Made by a program: the position numbers and the translations under genes. A stretch of DNA of 64,000 bases from Thamnidium elegans (taxonomy: Eukaryota; Mucoromycota; Mucoromycetes; Mucorales; Mucoraceae): the NCBI GenBank assembly GCA_025201345.1, contig JAIXMG010000005.1:248001-312000 (forward strand), written 5' to 3'. Below are positions 22,429 through 34,235 of the stretch, in pieces (the stretch's first letter is position 1; every line of letters starts with the position of its first letter). The notes under the pieces are model-generated. The model had not been told where the DNA came from and searched no databases. It saw only the letters and a list, made by a program, of their open reading frames with translations.

Positions 22429-25400
22429 ATGAGTTTACAATCCCCTACGAACAAAACTGACTTAACTAAAAAATCAAGTCTACTACAGCGAAATAGTAGT
22501 CAGTTATTACAACATGCATCAAAGTTTAGTTTAAGAAGGTCACTTACAACCAAAGTACCTACTTCGCCACAAATACAACAACAGCCGAGACCTTCTATTT
22601 CATTTTCTTCTTCTTCTACTTTAGCAAACTATAAATCCATGACTCCTCCTTTACCTTTAAACGAATATATACCTCCTCCACCTTTTACTGCAGACACGAG
22701 CTTAAATAGTTCAGGTTAGATTCATTTTTTTTTTATTTTTTATTTTTGTTTATATATATATATCGACTCTTCTTTTTTTTTTTTAAAAAAAAATACAGGG
22801 TTACATCATCATCATGATACAAGACTATTATCGTCTATACCAGAAAACCGACAACAATCAACTTTTAAAACTACAACCCAACCTCTTTATTACCGTGCAT
22901 TTTTATCATCTATTGCATTTGAATTTAAAAGGCGAATTATTTTATCCGATCGAATTAAAAATGATATAGAATACCATAACGTATTTGATGGTAAAGAAGC
23001 GGTGGTAAAAAAATAAAATAAAAAAAATAGTAAATATATATTGTTATTTGTGCACTAAATATATATACATATACAGGATAAATTAAAAGAAATAATTGGT
23101 ACTACAGATCGATTAGTTGCTTTAAGAGTAGGCCGCGCACTGGAATCACAAAGGTTCTTTCATGATATAAATTATGAAAAACGACTGGTAGATGATATTA
23201 TTGAAATATACCAGTTTAATGAATTGTTTTGGCACGGATATAGTAACAGTAGCGATAGTAGCTCCAATGCGTCTTTTTCTGTCACATCCACCGTGATTAC
23301 GGATTATTATGATGAGGAGTTTGACGATGGGCAAAGGACTCCAGTTCAACAGCAAGAGGATGATATGTTATTACCAAATGGTATTTATATTGAATTAACC
23401 CACTGTTATACTCCCACCTGTAGTAATTTATATCCGTGTTACAGTTACACGTGTCCTAAAAGAGAGAGATTGGTATATATTTATATAAAAAGAGTTTTTT
23501 AAAAACGCAAAAAAAAAAAAAAAATTAACCTTTTCATTTGTAAAAAAATAAATAGCGAAGACGTCCTCATAGCGTAGATACGAGAGAAAAAAGAGTTACT
23601 GCCTATGTTTATGAAGTCGAAAAACATCAACCTCTTTGGAGCCAAAACATTGACGATTATATTGTCCTATCTACGCCATCATTAGAACGAAAGCGACAAG
23701 AAACCATTTTTGAATTAATCTATACAGAAGAGAATTTTTTAAGTGATCTTGATTATGTGATAAAGGTAATATGTATTTTTTATATTATTATATTTTCATA
23801 ATTAAAAAAAAAATAAATAAAAAAAAAATAGATGTGGATCGAACCGTTAAAACGAGATGATATTATACCAAAGAATAGAAGAGAAGAATTTATCGATAAA
23901 GTGTTTTCAAATTTAATTGATATACGTAACATCAGTACAGGACTTAGCATCGCGCTTCGATCAAGACAACAAGAACATCCGATAGTCTCTCAAATTAGCG
24001 ATATTATGGAGTCACATGTCGGGTTATTTGAACCGTTTGTTTATTACGGCGCACGACAGCACCAAGGTAAACACATGTACGAACACGAACGTTACAATAA
24101 CCCTAAATTTGCACTGTTTGCTGAGAAAACCGAACGAGATATCTCGTCGCGAAAGTTGGAACTTAACGGGTACCTTACAAAGCCCACGACTCGATTGGGC
24201 AGATACACTCTCTTGTTGGATAAGATTCATGCGCGTACTGCACCAAATCACCCAGATAAAGAAAACATACCGTTTATTATTAATGCAATTAAACATTTGT
24301 TGCAGCAAGTCAATGTGGCAGCTGGAGCAGCTAAAAACCGATTTGATCTGGAATTGATTCATCGACATTTATCGTTTAAAAATAAAAGAGACATGATGAA
24401 TTTAAGATTGTTAGAAGAAGCGAGAACGATTATTAAACAAGGCGTGTTAAGGAAGAATACGAATGTAGAGTCGACAGAGTATCAAGTTGTTTTGTTTGAC
24501 CATTATTTGGTTATCGCTAAAATTAAGATGGTGAACGCAGTAGAACACTATTGCATTCAAAAAAGGGTAAGTGATAGAAGAAGAAAAAAAATTTAAAAAA
24601 AAAATGTTTTTTTTTGTAACTTCTTTATATATATATATCGTGTAGCCAATTCCTATTGAATTATTAGGTGTCGATTTACCAGAAACAGACCATACTTTAC
24701 AAAGAAGTCGATCCCCTAGCACGCGCATTAGTCCAGATCAACCACTGCCACAACACACCAAACAAGGTGTTCCCATCACATTTTATCACCAAGGAAGCAA
24801 TGCGTATGATACCATGACACTGTACGCCGCAACAGAAAATAATCGGAAATCTTGGAATACAGCCATTCAAAAGCAAAGAGAAATAAAGTTTAAGCGAAAA
24901 CCAATTTTTGATCTAGTTGATACTGTGAAACGATATGAATTCTTTACAGAAATTACCGTACACCAAATGGTTATTTTTGGTAAGTTTTTTTTTTCTTTTT
25001 TTTTTAGTGCAGTTTTTTTTTTTTTTTTTTTTTCTTAATATTCCTTTTAGATCAAGGGCGTTTGTATATGTTAGCTACAGATTCAGGTGTTTATGTAGGA
25101 CCTTATAATTCTGTAAGTGGTGTACCGCGCAAGATTCTTCCGCTGGAACGGGTATCCAAAGTACACGTATTAGAAGAGTATCAGTTGCTGCTTGTGCTAG
25201 CAGATCAAACGCTTTGGCAGTACCCGCTTGATATTACGTTAAATGGACAAGATCATCATAGTATTCAGAACTTTGGTAGGAAGATACAAAACCACGTACT
25301 GTTTTTTCATGTTGGTACTTGTCTTGATCAAACACTTGTTTGTATACCTCGCAAATCCAGTGTCCGTGGATCAGAAATTGATTTATATCAACCGACCATG

Positions 25401-26231
25401 CCAAAGACGGAATTAAAAAAGAAATCTTTACTGGGTAGATTATCGATTCGATCGTCTAGTACGTTGTCATTGACCAATACACAAGTGGTTGCTTTAAAAT
25501 CGATTTATAGTCCTTATGATGTGTGGGCTATCGATACAACAAAATCTTTAATGTTGTTGACTACACCTATTGGTATTATTGCGATTGATATGAAGACAAA
25601 GAAGCCAGATGGTAAAATAATATATTTATTTTGGTGTTTTATTCTTTATTAAGCTTTGTATGTATGTAGCGTTACTGGATCCAAATGATAAATACTTGCA
25701 GTTTATTACAAGATATGAAAAGGCAGATTCTCAAATGATGATGAATCCATTGTTTAAAATAATTTCAGTATTTCTAGTGCCCGATGGAAATTACCTCGTG
25801 TGTTATAACAGTAGGTACCCTGTTTTTTTTTAATTGTAAGGAAGATATTTTGGTTTTTTTTATACATATATTTTATTTTAGAGTATGCATTTTATATTGA
25901 TAAAAAAGGTAGAAGAGCTCGTCGCAAATTTAAAATCGAATGGGAAGGTCGGCCAACGTCTTTTGCATACCATCATCCTCATGTGATAGCGTTTGAACCA
26001 CAATTTATTGAAATCCGTAGTGTCAATGATGTAAGTAAATTTTTTGTAGTATAAATAAATTTTTAACACGTTTTATAGGGACATTTACAACAAGTTATAC
26101 AAGAAAAAAACGTTTACTGTTTACAAAATGGTCATAAATCTAAAGACCAACTTATTTTAGGGACAATGTTGGATAAGACTAATTCACTGTATCAGCATAT
26201 ATTTGAGCTACAACCAATTCAAGCTTTATAA
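22429..26231 (+). CDS. ROM2: Rho guanine nucleotide exchange factor (DEP-DH-PH-CNH, Rom2-like)
   Basis: There are ten exons: 22429-22714, 22799-23004, 23077-23472, 23556-23765, 23832-24566, 24646-24979, 25051-25611, 25670-25810, 25882-26030 and 26079-26231 (1056 aa). A Ser/Pro-rich N-terminus is followed by a DEP domain (about 120-215, HNVFDGKEAV and ALRVGRAL), the DH domain (from about 345: ETIFELIYTEENFLSDLDYV, then LNGYLTKPTTRLGRYTLLL), a PH domain (about 560-690) and a C-terminal citron-homology domain (about 700-1050). This is the layout of fungal Rom1/Rom2/Rgf proteins that activate Rho1 at the cell surface for wall synthesis and polarity. The gene lies 142 bp after the RabGAP, same strand. 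Confidence 0.9.
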
Positions 26232-26312
26232 ATTCTCCTTTTTTGTTCTTTTTTTTTTTTTTTTTTTTTTTAATTATATACCCTCTTTCTCTCTCTCTTT
26301 CTTTATACAAGT

Positions 26313-27445
26313 ATGGTGAAACAACAATTATCAAATAATAAAAAAGTATTACAAGACCAAGTAGTTCGTTTAAATAATGAAATAGAAGAACTACAACTAG
26401 AACGTGAAGAGTCGAAGAAGAATGTACTTCATTTTATGCAAGAAGCCGATGGCACTCGTCAAGAGTTAATAAAAGCTCATGCGTTACTAGATGAATTAAG
26501 TTCATGTCAGATGGGTTACCATTCACCTCCACCAGAACAAGATGTTCAAAAACCAAAGATATCCAGTCTTTTATCGAAACTAAGCGACTTGGACGAAACA
26601 CAGTTATCAAGGCTGTTCTTATTACTTGAAGAACCTGATTTAAAAGATCAATTGGATGAAACAATACAATCACTAAATACACAAACAAATGAAAACATAT
26701 CACTAAGAGATGAATTGGATCAAATCAAACAAGAATACCAAGCCACACGTGCAGCGCTCAAAGTAGAAAACGAACGGGCTGAGATCATTGAAAAAAGATG
26801 GAAAGAATCCGAAAGTAATTTGGAACAAACTGAATCAGCAATACAATCTTTAAATAAGGAATTGGATCATTTTAGACAACAGGAATGGAAGGCAACATCG
26901 GATAATACTTTGTCCGATATATTATGCACTTTAGAAAATAAACATCGGGAAGTAGTTGAACAGTTGGGTACAATACAGATCAGTCTAGAAGAAAAAGAAA
27001 AGGACTGCTTGGTTTGGCAAGAAAAGTATCAGGTTCTATACGTTGCTCATGTGAGTTATTATTATTATTTTTGAGGCTTAAACTAAAAACTTTTTTGTAT
27101 TATTAGACACAAATGGAAAATAAACAAACTGAATTAGAAGCATCTAAAATGAGAGAAAATCATTTAAGGACAATAAACAAGACTTTAAGAGATGAAATAC
27201 GTAAAGTGAATAAAGTACAAGAAGAAACTGTCAATATTGAATATCTTCGTAATGTCATGATTAAATTTTTAGAAAAGAGGAATACCAGAGTAAGTAGTCT
27301 TTCTTTATCAGTATATTCTACTTTTTTTTTTTATACTTATTATATAAAATAGGCTCAATTGGTCCCAATTTTATCTACATTGTTACAATGTTCAAATGAT
27401 GAAAAATTGAGACTAAGTAAACTTATTAGGAATAAAGTAACTTGA
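26313..27445 (+). CDS. GRIP-domain golgin (coiled coil)
   Basis: The exons are 26313-27050, 27107-27289 and 27353-27445 (337 aa). Almost the whole protein is predicted coiled coil (heptad-rich, for example RLNNEIEELQLEREES). The C-terminus is a GRIP domain: NIEYLRNVMIKFLEKRN joined to AQLVPILSTLLQCSNDEKLRL. GRIP golgins are recruited to the trans-Golgi by Arl1 and tether vesicles (yeast Imh1). At about 340 residues it is shorter than many golgins. The start lies only 81 bp after the stop of the RhoGEF gene, so the intervening stretch is compact. Confidence 0.85.
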
Positions 27446-28067
27446 TTTTTTATTTTATTTTTCAAAAAGCACATTGAGTATTTCTGTTGTCATGCATATA
27501 TTTAAGTGTTGGATGACCCATAATTAGGAAATATGTTGTCAAGACACCTTTTTCCGTTGTTTGTTTCAGAAAATATCAACTCCCCTACACGCCTAGGCAT
27601 TAATGTTATAAAATAGGCAAGTCAGATTTTTTTTTCAGTATCAGAGAGAAAAGCTTGTATTGTTTTATAGATTGCGCCATATCAGGTCTGAAACAATCTT
27701 GAATTCTTATATTTAAACGATTCTCTAAGTAAATTTTGGAATTAGGAATTTGTTTGCGAGTTGTTTATATTAGATCCATAATGTATTCATATTAAGCAAC
27801 ATCCAATCTTAAGGCATTTTCAAAGTTAACGTTGTCACGAATAGATATGAAAGTCAAACCGTTTCTTTTTTTTTTTTCTGTTCAATACTTTAAAAAGATC
27901 ATTTCTGCTCAAGACTTGCTTCATCCATGCGTACGATACTTCTGTCTGGACCTCGTTGAAAGTTCGGATATTGTAAGTTGATAACAGGTATCACACTTGT
28001 ATAAAATTATGTCTAAATTATATTACTCTAATATTACTTGGATACATCATGAGCCACTTTTTTTTTG
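27446..28067 (-). pseudogene. Decayed coding sequence, probably from a mobile element
   Basis: On the minus strand between about 28000 and 27630 there is a broken frame with protein-like composition: VSYAWMKQVLSRNDLFKV, then GLTFISIRDNVNFENALRLD, IPNSKIYLENRLNIRI and FRPDMAQSIKQYK, interrupted by at least two stops and a frame change. It follows directly, in the same sense, the repeat copy at 28068-28300. Together they may be one dead element. The family was not recognised. The 27446-27630 part shows nothing else. Confidence 0.35.
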
Positions 28068-28300
28068 TTATGAAACATGCCAGTAATAAGAGAAGAGTTA
28101 AATTTTTATCTTTTTTTTTTTTTTTGTACTTTTACAACGGGACTACGCTTAATACAAAACGGGGCCTAATTTTTTTTTTTTTTTTTTTCAACACGCTTTG
28201 CAATCCAGCGAACAACATCGGGAATCCATTCTTTCTTTGATGGCCTCATTGATATCACTAGGATCGCAGTTCAAGTGCTTCCAGTTATATATAGCCAGGA
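28068..28300 (-). repeat. Dispersed repeat R2, copy A (partner at 33245-33455)
   Basis: In minus sense it matches the plus-strand segment 33245-33455: GATCCTAGTGATATCAATGA, CGCTGGATTGCAAAGCG, CGTTTTGTATTAAGCGTAGT, a poly-A run, and TTAACTCTTCTCTTATTACT. The shared part encodes DPSDINEAIKERM followed by RWIAKRVEKK-like residues, with a frameshift in this copy. Upstream (28300-28480, minus) another frame reads SSVDGQEESFALTKRRRVV before a stop. The likely origin is a transposon gene; the family is unknown. Confidence 0.6.
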
Positions 28301-28591
28301 CACTCCCGTTAGCAAGTACCGTCGTAAAACGTACTGTACAGTCACACTATATTAAAGGTTCGACAACGCGTCTTCTTTTAGTAAGAGCGAAAGATTCTTC
28401 TTGTCCATCAACCGAACTTAGTTGCACGGGCCTTACCACTGCGAGTACAGATGTTCCTTCGAGAGCATTTAAGCACTAGAGCGGCTTTTGGATCCCCTCT
28501 GTGACTTACAAATTACGAACAACCAGCAAACGTTCTACTTTTTTGAAAACCCAGTAACCTTTGTTAACTAAATATTTTTTTAAAAAAAAAA

Positions 28592-29115
28592 ATGGCTGCT
28601 GCTCACGACCATCATGATCACACCAATTGTAGTCACGATCACGGAGAACCCAAAAAGACAAATGCTGTCAGTAACGAAATGAGTCTTAGACAACAAGCCG
28701 CTGATAAACTCGCGAAGGTAAAAAAAAAAAAAAAAACAAGAGATGAAGTTGTTTTTTTTTCAGTGTCAGGTATTATTTAACCATTAATATTATTAGTCTT
28801 TAGTAGAAATACAAGAATTTGCCAACGAGCATAGAAAATTAGTTCAGTAAGTTTTATACAGTTGAACAACAAGCATAATAATTGACGCGGCTTTTTTTTT
28901 TATATAGAAGTAAAACTTCTGCTGAACCTGTGAACAAGGCTGACGTGGATCTTTTGGTAAGTACAAAAAAAAGGGGGGGGGGAATTGTTCCTGTTGTACT
29001 TACTATGTTATTTTAGATGAAGGAAATGTTACTTACAAAGCCCGAAGCCGAGACAGCATTAAGAGCTAATAAATGTGATATCATTGCCACTCTTACTTCT
29101 TTGGTTAAACAATAG
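28592..29115 (+). CDS. HYPK: HYPK-like UBA protein (NatA-associated chaperone)
   Basis: The exons are 28592-28717, 28797-28846, 28908-28956 and 29017-29115 (107 aa). After a His/Asp-rich N-terminus (AHDHHDHTNCSHDH) and a helical stretch, the C-terminus forms a UBA-like domain: KADVDLLMKEMLLTKPEAET then ALRANKCDIIATLTSL. This parallels HYPK, which binds the Naa10-Naa15 N-terminal acetyltransferase and nascent chains at the ribosome. The His-rich start is not typical of animal HYPK and may be lineage-specific. Four tiny exons with consistent phases support a real gene. Confidence 0.75.
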
Positions 29116-29587
29116 ACGTATATAATAAATATTTTTGTTGTATACCATCATGCCCCGTCGGTAACACCAAGTTATAAATTCAAACGAAATAAGGTTGTAT
29201 GTGTCAGCTTATAATCATGTTTAAGCATGGTCTCATCGTGACAATATAAAAAAAAAAAGGGTCATCTTTTTTTTTTCTGCCTAGCATATATGCAGACGTG
29301 TTGGATTTTCACTGGTTATGTACAAGTGCTTTTGGTCGATTTTTTTTTTATAGTTATTTCCTGCCTTCCATGTTGTTTTCGTGTATTGAAATCATAGGTT
29401 ATTATTGTTGAGAAGCATAGTTTTATTCATTGAGCTTCTACTTAAACTTTCCCAATAACAGGTGAAAGTTCAGAAAGAGGACTTTTTGCCACGTCACAAA
29501 TTACATTTCTTTAGCTGAATCTTTGTACTTTTCCTTTTTTTTTTTTTCTTTTTTCTTTCTTCTATATATATATATATATTATTCAAG
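29116..29587. other. Intergenic and SEC22 promoter
   Basis: No gene. It ends in a strong pyrimidine tract (about 29535-29565) and a TA repeat directly before the SEC22 ATG. Confidence 0.5.
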
Positions 29588-30446
29588 ATGGTAAAGACAA
29601 CTATCATTGCAAGAATTTCCGATGGACTTCCATTAGCTGCTAGTATGGATGATGAGCAAGTAAGTTTCTTTTTGGTATAAAAGAAAGCCAAGTAACTAAA
29701 AAAAAGATATAAAAAAAAAAAAGGTCGAAACAGAGTTGGCTGAATATAAAGGACAAGCAAAGACCATCTTCAAACGTCTTAGTCCTAATTCAGAACCGAG
29801 ATGTTCTATTGAGTCAGGAAAATACGTGTTTCAGTAAGTTGTTATATATTTTCAAGTATCTCTCTTTTTTTTAAAAAAACCTTTTTTTTTTTTTTTTTTT
29901 TTTATCAGTTATATTATTGAAGGAAGTGTTTGTTATCTCTGTATTTGTGATCAATCTTATCCTCGTAAGCTTGCATTCAGTTATTTGGAAGAGTTGGTCA
30001 AGGAATTCAATATGAGTTATGGTAACGAAGTAGACAAACCAGGATTGAGACCTTATGCCTTTGTTAAATTCGGTAAAAATAAAATAAAAAAAAGTGACGC
30101 GTGAAAAAAAGTCAAAAGCTGATCTGTTATTTTGTTAGATACATTTATGCAAAAGACAAAGAGAATTTATCAAGATACACGAACCCAAAGCAACTTGTCT
30201 AAATTGAACGAAGATTTACAGGACGTTACACGTATCATGACTAAAAACATGGAAGATTTATTATGGCGTGGAGATAGTTTGGATCGTATGAGTACCATTT
30301 CTGGAGAATTAAAAGACAGTGCTAAAATGTTTAAGGATAAAGCACGCCACTTAAATTTACAAGCATTATATCGTAAGTATGGTCCTCCTGCCATCATTGC
30401 CTTGGTTATTTTGTTTGTGTTGCTTGTACGTTATTATTGGTTTTAA
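29588..30446 (+). CDS. SEC22: R-SNARE Sec22
   Basis: The exons are 29588-29659, 29724-29833, 29909-30072 and 30139-30446 (217 aa). A longin domain at residues 1-125 (TTIIARISDGLPLAASMDD, CYLCICDQSYPRKLAFSYLE) is followed by an R-SNARE motif (about 130-190, central Arg in NMEDLLWRGDSLDRM) and a C-terminal membrane anchor (AIIALVILFVLLVRYYWF). It functions in vesicle fusion between ER and Golgi. The length and order match the family throughout. The stop is 41 bp from the stop of the convergent malonyl-CoA decarboxylase gene. Confidence 0.96.
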
Positions 30447-30487
30447 ATAAATAATTCGATATTATACCATACAATGAATTTTTTTTT

Positions 30488-32487
30488 CTATTGTCTTTTA
30501 TTATTCTCTAATACATAACGAGATAGCCAACCTTCTTTGTTTAGCTCACTCACTGATATCGTGCCGTTTAAAAGATATAATCGATGGTTACTTTCTAAGC
30601 GATCTGTAATATAATTATAATTAATCATAATACCAAAAGATTCTTGTAATCCCTTGTCAGAAGTGTCAGCCTGCCAGTGAATTTGATGGGCGCAAGCTCC
30701 ATTTCTCAAGTGGAAATTAGCTAAATATACAAAGAACGAATTAAGTTACATTCATATATTTATATAAAGAATCACTTACCAACAGGATCTAAAGCGTTTT
30801 TTTCTGCCCTCTTTTCAGACAAGATATACCTAGAGCATAATTTCATTATTGAATCTTTTAATTCATTTTGATCTTGACTATTGAACCGGTCTAATTTCTA
30901 CAAATATATATATCACGTCTATGAGTACAATACAAGTATATGCTTTAATTATTTACTTACTGTCTTCCATTCTGGCCCCAACTCAGCCTGAATACCAGCA
31001 TCAGTTTCAGCATGATTTATTAGCCATTTTCTAAACCCAGGCAAGGGACTGAGCGTAGCAAAAGTTTCTAGCTGAGGAAATTGATTTTTTAAATCATTCA
31101 CTACCTGTTTAATCAAATAGTTCCCTAAATTAATACCACCAAGACCTTGTTGTGTAGTGATGGAATAACATACAGCACATTTAAATTTTTCCGTATTTAA
31201 TTCTTCTTCATTTGGAACTGGCTCATTTAAAATAGCTTGTACTGAACTTGACATATCAGGAACAAGAGCTACGTGAACAAATACGAGCGGTTCATTAGGA
31301 ACATTATTCTCGAAAAAGGCGTACACACGTCTATCAGGGCCTAATCGTCTAAAAAAAAAAGAGAGAGATTTTGTTTAGTTAAGTAAATTAAATAAAAATA
31401 AAAAGCGTACCTTTTAATGTCTTTCCAATCTTGCACTGCATGGACTGCCTCATAATCACAAATCTTTTCACATAGCAATGTTAAATTCAATAATAAAACC
31501 TTACAAGTATATAAATACCTTTTCTAGTAATTCTGCTGAGCTCTTTTGCCAAGTAATTCTCTCTAACTTTAAAAACCCAATGACGTACGTTTTTAATTTT
31601 AGTCGAATATCTTGCTCCAAACTAGAGAATTCGATATACTCTGGACTATCTCTAGCGCCCATTATATTCTGTCCCATAGTAACCATTTAATATAATAAAT
31701 CAATAAAGATGCATTTTTTTTTTTACCAGTAAATCCGCTCGCATATCAGCCAATAATTTTAATCCATTTGGTAGTTGATGTATGCGATCAAAAAATAAAT
31801 TATACTTTGGTTCTAAATAGTATAACAAATTCTTTTCCACCTATATAATATCGACTTAATATTACATAAAAAGATATGAACGATATAAACACAAACCTGC
31901 GTAACATTACTTTTCCCGAGTTTAATGTATTCCTTTGCCTCTTTCACCGCATTTACCCGATCAACGTCTAATGTATTTTTTTGTTATTGGTAAGTTATAT
32001 GCCTACATATAATCCCTTCTTTTTGCTGCAAAAAAAGAAAACTTACCAAACTCTGTAGACAATACCTTGAAAAACTCCTTTTTGCCATTCTATAGAACCG
32101 ATAAAAAAAAGTTTTTTTTTTTTTACATAATAAATAAAACCGTCCCTCTTTCTCTCTCTATTTCTTTTTACAAGTTTTTTACTTTATCCAATTGTTTGAA
32201 AAAATCGCAACATTTTTCGGTAAAAAGAGGCGGTGGTAAATTATTATTGTTCTCTGTAATCTTTTCTAATAATTCTTGCATAAATAAACGGTCTTCTGGT
32301 ACAACAGATACTGTTTCTTTTGTATTAAAGACTAAGTTTTTGTGTGTGTCAGCGTTTATATCTTCTTTTTTTCACTTAGTTTTTTTTATATTATACCTGG
32401 CTTCGTAAATAGACTCCTGCACTGTTGTAAAGGAACTAAATGTCGTTTTATAACAAGAGGAAATACCCCTTTTACGAATCGTTGCAT
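30488..32487 (-). CDS. MLYCD: Malonyl-CoA decarboxylase
   Basis: There are ten exons: 32487-32397, 32331-32183, 32089-32047, 31967-31897, 31840-31727, 31668-31519, 31463-31411, 31348-30961, 30897-30780 and 30720-30488 (469 aa). Conserved catalytic-domain blocks are RRLGPDRRVYAFFE, PLVFVHVAL, CYSITTQQGLGGINLG, FATLSPLPGFRKWL, and near the end NALDPVANFHLRNGA with the family histidine. The enzyme converts malonyl-CoA to acetyl-CoA and CO2, clearing malonyl-CoA in mitochondria or peroxisomes. The N-terminus (MQRFVKGVFPLVIKRHLVPL) is basic and amphipathic, like a mitochondrial presequence. The C-terminus ends in KRQ, not a peroxisomal SKL. The exon phases all agree, so the model is strong despite the many introns. 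Confidence 0.92.
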
Positions 32488-33244
32488 TGCAAAAAATAAT
32501 AATATATAAAAATTAATTGGGAAAAAAAGAAAAAAATATATTTGTTACTGAATCAAGGCGTGGGATATAAGAGTTTTTTATTCACGTGAAAAAGTATGGT
32601 TCCACACACACACTAATATTTCCTTTTGACTGGATAGAATTGAATTCCATAGCAAAATTAAAAGGTTGTATTTGGTAAGACAGTAAGGTAAATATAAAGA
32701 ACGTGCTTATACTTAAGATCAACTATTTACTCATTTAATGGTACGATAACTAAAAAAAAAAAAAAAAAAAATACAAGTAAAAAAAGAAAGCCACAGTTAT
32801 CTATCGAGCGACTTCTTAATCCAGACCTCCCCCCCCCCCCTCGAAAACTAAAATCAATGCAATGGTAACAGAATACTATATTTATACGAGACCGAAACAA
32901 AGACAAAAAAAAAAGAGTGTCAGCCGAACTTTCGGCCGTAGAAGAATACTTTTGTTTAGGCTTATACTTTCACTTCTACTAACCATTACCTACTGTACAA
33001 TCTTGGTTAGTATTCTCTCGCTTACTTGACAAATAACCAAATATTATATTTCAAAAAGACTTAGTATATAGATTGATTAAACGTTACTATCTGCCTACTT
33101 TGACTAAACATTACTCTCTGACACAAAAAAAAAAGTCTAATTAGATGCGCATATTAAATTATCAAGTAGAGTTTCTTAACATCACATATACAGTGCTTAC
33201 GGTCTCAATTTGCTAAGGAAAAAAAACTAATTGACGTAAAAATA
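32488..33244. other. Start of a repeat-rich island, no gene
   Basis: AT-rich promoter side of the malonyl-CoA decarboxylase gene with a poly-A run near 32752-32771 and a C-run near 32829-32840. No coding frame was recognised. Confidence 0.45.
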
Positions 33245-33378
33245 ATTGGAAGTCAATTAGCGATCCTAGTGATATAAATGAGGCTATCAAAGAAAGAATG
33301 GGTCCCGAGGCTGTTCGCTGGATTGCAAAGCGCGTAGAAAAAAAATCAGGCCTCGTTTTGTATTAAGCGTAGTTGCGT

Positions 33379-33419
<41 letters not shown>

Positions 33420-33455
33420 TAAAACTTTAACTCTTCTCTTATTACTGGCATGTTT
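33245..33455 (+). repeat. Dispersed repeat R2, copy B (partner at 28068-28300)
   Basis: It matches copy A in inverted orientation over about 200 bp. Its frame is better kept here: DPSDINEAIKERMGPEAV then RWIAKRVEKKSGLVLY and a stop. A 31-bp poly-A run (33388-33418) replaces the shorter one of copy A, then the match continues for about 35 bp (TTAACTCTTCTCTTATTACT). Probably the 3' end of a transposon gene. The family was not recognised. Confidence 0.6.
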
Positions 33456-33739
33456 GATATATATATAAAAAAAAGTGACTTATTTCCTGTTACGCTTGTT
33501 TATCTGCAAATTTAAATGCTATCTACTACTGAGGTTTTAAAACAAATGTACGTAACGTGGAGTTCTTTTTTTTTTTTAAAAAAAATAAAATAAAATAATA
33601 CCAGCGTGTATATAATAAAAGGGAGTAGCATAACATATAATAGTGAATAATCAGATTTGCCGTTTTATTATGACAAAAAAAAATGCTTATTACATGAGAA
33701 AAGCTTCCTCTTCCAAAAAAAAAGTCTAATAGGTCCTAG

Positions 33740-34235
33740 GCTTTACAATTTCCAGAGATGCTGTAACTAAAAGAAACCCACATAGTTCTAGCAAAGAACA
33801 CAAGTCGACAAATAATAAGTGAAGAACTGTGAATAATAAGAGTATTAGCATCGTTGCCACCAGAAATCGTAGCAGCAAAATGTCCCAATATTCTTTCGGT
33901 TTCATCGATGTGTATTGGAACTATGCTTTTTTTTTACACTCTCGTTGTCTGTTTGTGTAGTTGCTTCTGCTTCCTGACCTTGAAGATGCTTTTTTCAATC
34001 TCTTTTCAATGAGTCTGGAAAAGCATACTTCTGACGAGAGCAACAGGGACAAAGGAAAACACCATCATTATCTCGTGGAAACTTTTATAAAATGAAGTAT
34101 TGTCTTGACTCACCTTCATTTACTGAAACGTTTACTTCTGTTGAATGCAATCAGTGATTGCGCAGCTTTAGTTTCGACACTTCAGAAAATGTTGTTTTAC
34201 ACACGTCGCAACTAATCAATTTAGAGCTCATGATT
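33740..34235 (-). pseudogene. Relic of a C2H2 zinc-finger protein
   Basis: The minus strand reads CDVCKTTFSEVSKLKLRNH followed by a stop, then after broken sequence CPCCSRQKYAFPDSLKRD, stop, KKHLQG. Both keep finger-like Cys-Cys and His spacing. A second frame downstream runs without stops for about 60 codons (VPIHIDETERILGHFAATIS, IIHSSSLIICRLVFFARTMW) to a TAG near 33740. Stops and frame changes make this a dead copy, perhaps of a transposon-linked finger protein. Confidence 0.4.

Noticed and set aside
32067..32408. 113-codon plus-strand frame
   Set aside because: Lies antisense over exons 1-3 and introns of malonyl-CoA decarboxylase and is rich in Phe/Lys from intron T and A runs.
33388..33418. 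Poly-A run as evidence for a retroposon tail
   Set aside because: Homology with copy A continues beyond the run, so it is an internal homopolymer expansion rather than a terminal tail.
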